From positions 62,001-126,000 of the forward strand of contig CAYGLF010000001.1 in the NCBI GenBank assembly GCA_964350945.1: a DNA stretch of 64,000 bases, read 5' to 3'. Shown one piece after another: positions 62,788 to 64,000 of the stretch. Position numbers and translations under genes: made by a program. Below the pieces are notes generated by a model that had not been told where the DNA came from, made no database searches, and worked only from the letters and a program-made list of their open reading frames with translations. The stretch is from CAYGLF01 sp964350945. Lineage in GTDB: Bacteria; Chlamydiota; Chlamydiia; Chlamydiales; JAAZZY01. Position 1 is the first letter of the stretch; every line of letters begins with the position of its first letter.

Positions 62788-64000
62788 ATGAAATTAGAAT
62801 TAGATCAACCTACACTAGACGTAGAAGTCGGAAATGTCACCTTTAATTTTGAAACAGGTGTTCTAGCCAAACAGGCCAACGGCAGCGTTTTACTACGAGT
62901 GGGTGATACCGCTATATTTTCCTCTGTCTGTGCTAAGAAAGAAGCGAGCGAAGAAATTGACTTTTTCCCTCTAAGAGTCGACTATTGCGAAAAATTTTCG
63001 GCTTCTGGAAAAACCTTAAATGGCTACATTAAAAGAGAAGGACGTCCGACTCAGAGAGAGACCCTTATTTGCAGACTCATTGACCGCCCTATTCGCCCAC
63101 TGTTTCCTAAAGGCTACTTTAATGAAGTTCAAATAGCCACCAACCTACTTTCTCACGATACAAATATTCCTCCAGAGCCTCTTGCTTTTTGCGCAACTTC
63201 TGCAGCCCTTTTGATTTCTGATGTTCCATTTGTAAAGCCTATTGGAGCTGTTCGCGTTGGTTTTATTAACAATGAATTTGTAATTAACCCTTCTTTTGAA
63301 CAGCAAACAGAATCTAAGCTAGACCTTCTCCTTGCTGGAACGCAAGATGCTATTTTAATGATTGAGGGATACTGTGATTTTTTAACCGAAGAGCAAGTTG
63401 TTGAAGCAATTGAAACTGGCCATTTAGCTATCAAAAAAATATGCTCAGCTCTCTTAGAGTGGCAGAAGCAGGTCGGCAAGGAAAAAGACTTTAGCGCGGT
63501 TTCCGACATCCCACAAGAAACTAAAGACGCCATTGGAACCGTGGTAGGATCACGCCTTGCAGAAGCTTTGGCTATCCAGACTAAACAAGAGCGTGAAGAA
63601 GCACTTGGACTTTTAAAGAAAGAGGTCAATGAAAAATTACTCGCTGAAGGTCAAACCACTCACAAGAAAAGAGATGTCCAATTTGCTTTTAAAGAACTTT
63701 CTTCAAAAGCTATGCGCGATGCCATTTTACAAACCAACACACGCCCAGATGGACGAAGAACTGATGAAGTTAGACAAATTAGTATTCGCCAATCACTTCT
63801 CCCTAGAGCCCATGGAAGTTCAGTATTCACACGCGGAGAAACACAAGCTCTAGCAGTAGCAACTATCGGTGGCGAAAGCATGGCTCAACGCTATGAAACA
63901 ATGCTTGAAGCAGGAACAGAGCGTTTTTACCTTCAGTATCACTTCCCTCCTTACTCTGTGGGTGAGGTGGGACGTATTGGCCCCCCCTCTCGTCGAGAAG
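62788..64000 (+). CDS. pnp: Polyribonucleotide nucleotidyltransferase, 3' end outside window
   Basis: First 404 codons; the frame is open to the right edge. PNPase degrades RNA from the 3' end with phosphate. First RNase PH domain: RVDYCEKFSASGKTLNGYIKREGRP and LICRLIDRPIRPLFPKGY (residues ~68-112). The helical linker spans about 220-300, and the second RNase PH domain begins with RPDGRRTDEVRQISI, SSVFTRGETQALAVATIGG and FPPYSVGEVGRIGPPSRRE. ATG at 62788 with AGAGGA about ten nt before. KH and S1 domains must lie beyond the window. Confidence 0.96.
   Translation, partial: MKLELDQPTLDVEVGNVTFNFETGVLAKQANGSVLLRVGDTAIFSSVCAKKEASEEIDFFPLRVDYCEKFSASGKTLNGYIKREGRPTQRETLICRLIDRPIRPLFPKGYFNEVQIATNLLSHDTNIPPEPLAFCATSAALLISDVPFVKPIGAVRVGFINNEFVINPSFEQQTESKLDLLLAGTQDAILMIEGYCDFLTEEQVVEAIETGHLAIKKICSALLEWQKQVGKEKDFSAVSDIPQETKDAIGTVVGSRLAEALAIQTKQEREEALGLLKKEVNEKLLAEGQTTHKKRDVQFAFKELSSKAMRDAILQTNTRPDGRRTDEVRQISIRQSLLPRAHGSSVFTRGETQALAVATIGGESMAQRYETMLEAGTERFYLQYHFPPYSVGEVGRIGPPSRRE

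Noticed and set aside
1..64000. Insertion sequences, integrases, prophage genes or CRISPR arrays
   Set aside because: No transposase-, integrase- or Cas-like protein and no regularly spaced repeat array was seen anywhere in the window.

Overview
The window looks like a chromosomal segment of an environmental (Parachlamydiales-type) member of the Chlamydiae. The evidence is gene order: rpsA-nusA-infB-rbfA-truB-ribF, then ychF, then the type III secretion run sctU-sctV-copN-chaperone-malQ, then rpmB and a phospholipase-D-fold protein, and separately rpe-efp-accB-accC, MarC-map-Inc-like protein and rpsO-pnp. These are the arrangements known from Chlamydia trachomatis (recalled as CT098-CT084, CT121-124, CT852-850 and CT843-842). 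The presence of glucokinase, a trehalase, a fatty-acid desaturase and a fatty-acid hydroxylase points away from the reduced human pathogens. The genus cannot be fixed from the sequence alone. DNA is AT-rich, genes are tightly packed, and GTG/TTG starts are common.

Layout. 0-8 kb: a truncated GIN-domain secreted protein, a transglutaminase-like protein, tRNA-Tyr/tRNA-Thr, ttcA, a putP-like symporter, a fungal-type neutral trehalase, small membrane proteins, a lipoprotein, tRNA-Val/tRNA-Asp and a YitT-family protein. 8-17 kb: the rpe-efp-accB-accC operon (minus), a histidine phosphatase, a delta-9-type desaturase, an EamA transporter, a 653-residue unknown protein and an aspartokinase without ACT domains. 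17-25 kb: the translation/transcription operon rpsA-nusA-infB-rbfA-truB-ribF. 25-33 kb: accessory genes wedged between ribF and ychF: a lipid hydroxylase, tag, two ankyrin proteins, the gnd-zwf-glk glucose/NADPH cassette and a cysteine-cluster protein. 34-40 kb: three tandem paralogous genes of an unrecognised family plus a phospholipase-D-fold gene, inserted between ychF and the secretion operon. 40-48 kb: sctU-sctV-copN-chaperone-malQ and an exported transglutaminase/TPR protein. 48-62 kb: envelope proteins, folB, clpB, sthA, rpmB, a second phospholipase-D-fold protein, Sua5, MarC, map and a large Inc-like coiled-coil membrane protein. 62-64 kb: rpsO and the 5' part of pnp.

How the genes fit together. 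glk, zwf and gnd would feed host glucose (and glucose from trehalose and maltodextrin through the trehalase and MalQ) into the oxidative pentose phosphate pathway; SthA would rebalance NADPH/NADH. AccBC, the desaturase and the hydroxylase serve fatty-acid synthesis and modification. The secretion genes sit next to several host-directed candidates: ankyrin proteins, the Inc-like protein, a palmitoylation-like cysteine cluster protein and the three paralogs.

The best candidate for an undescribed system is the three-gene tandem family at 34.07-38.94 kb. All three proteins carry the same eight Cys/His residues in the first 86 residues at identical spacing, in a pattern that could bind two metal ions. 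They share an upstream promoter-like block and the same TTG-based translation start context. Copies 1 and 2 appear recently duplicated or gene-converted in the centre while their C-terminal ends diverge.
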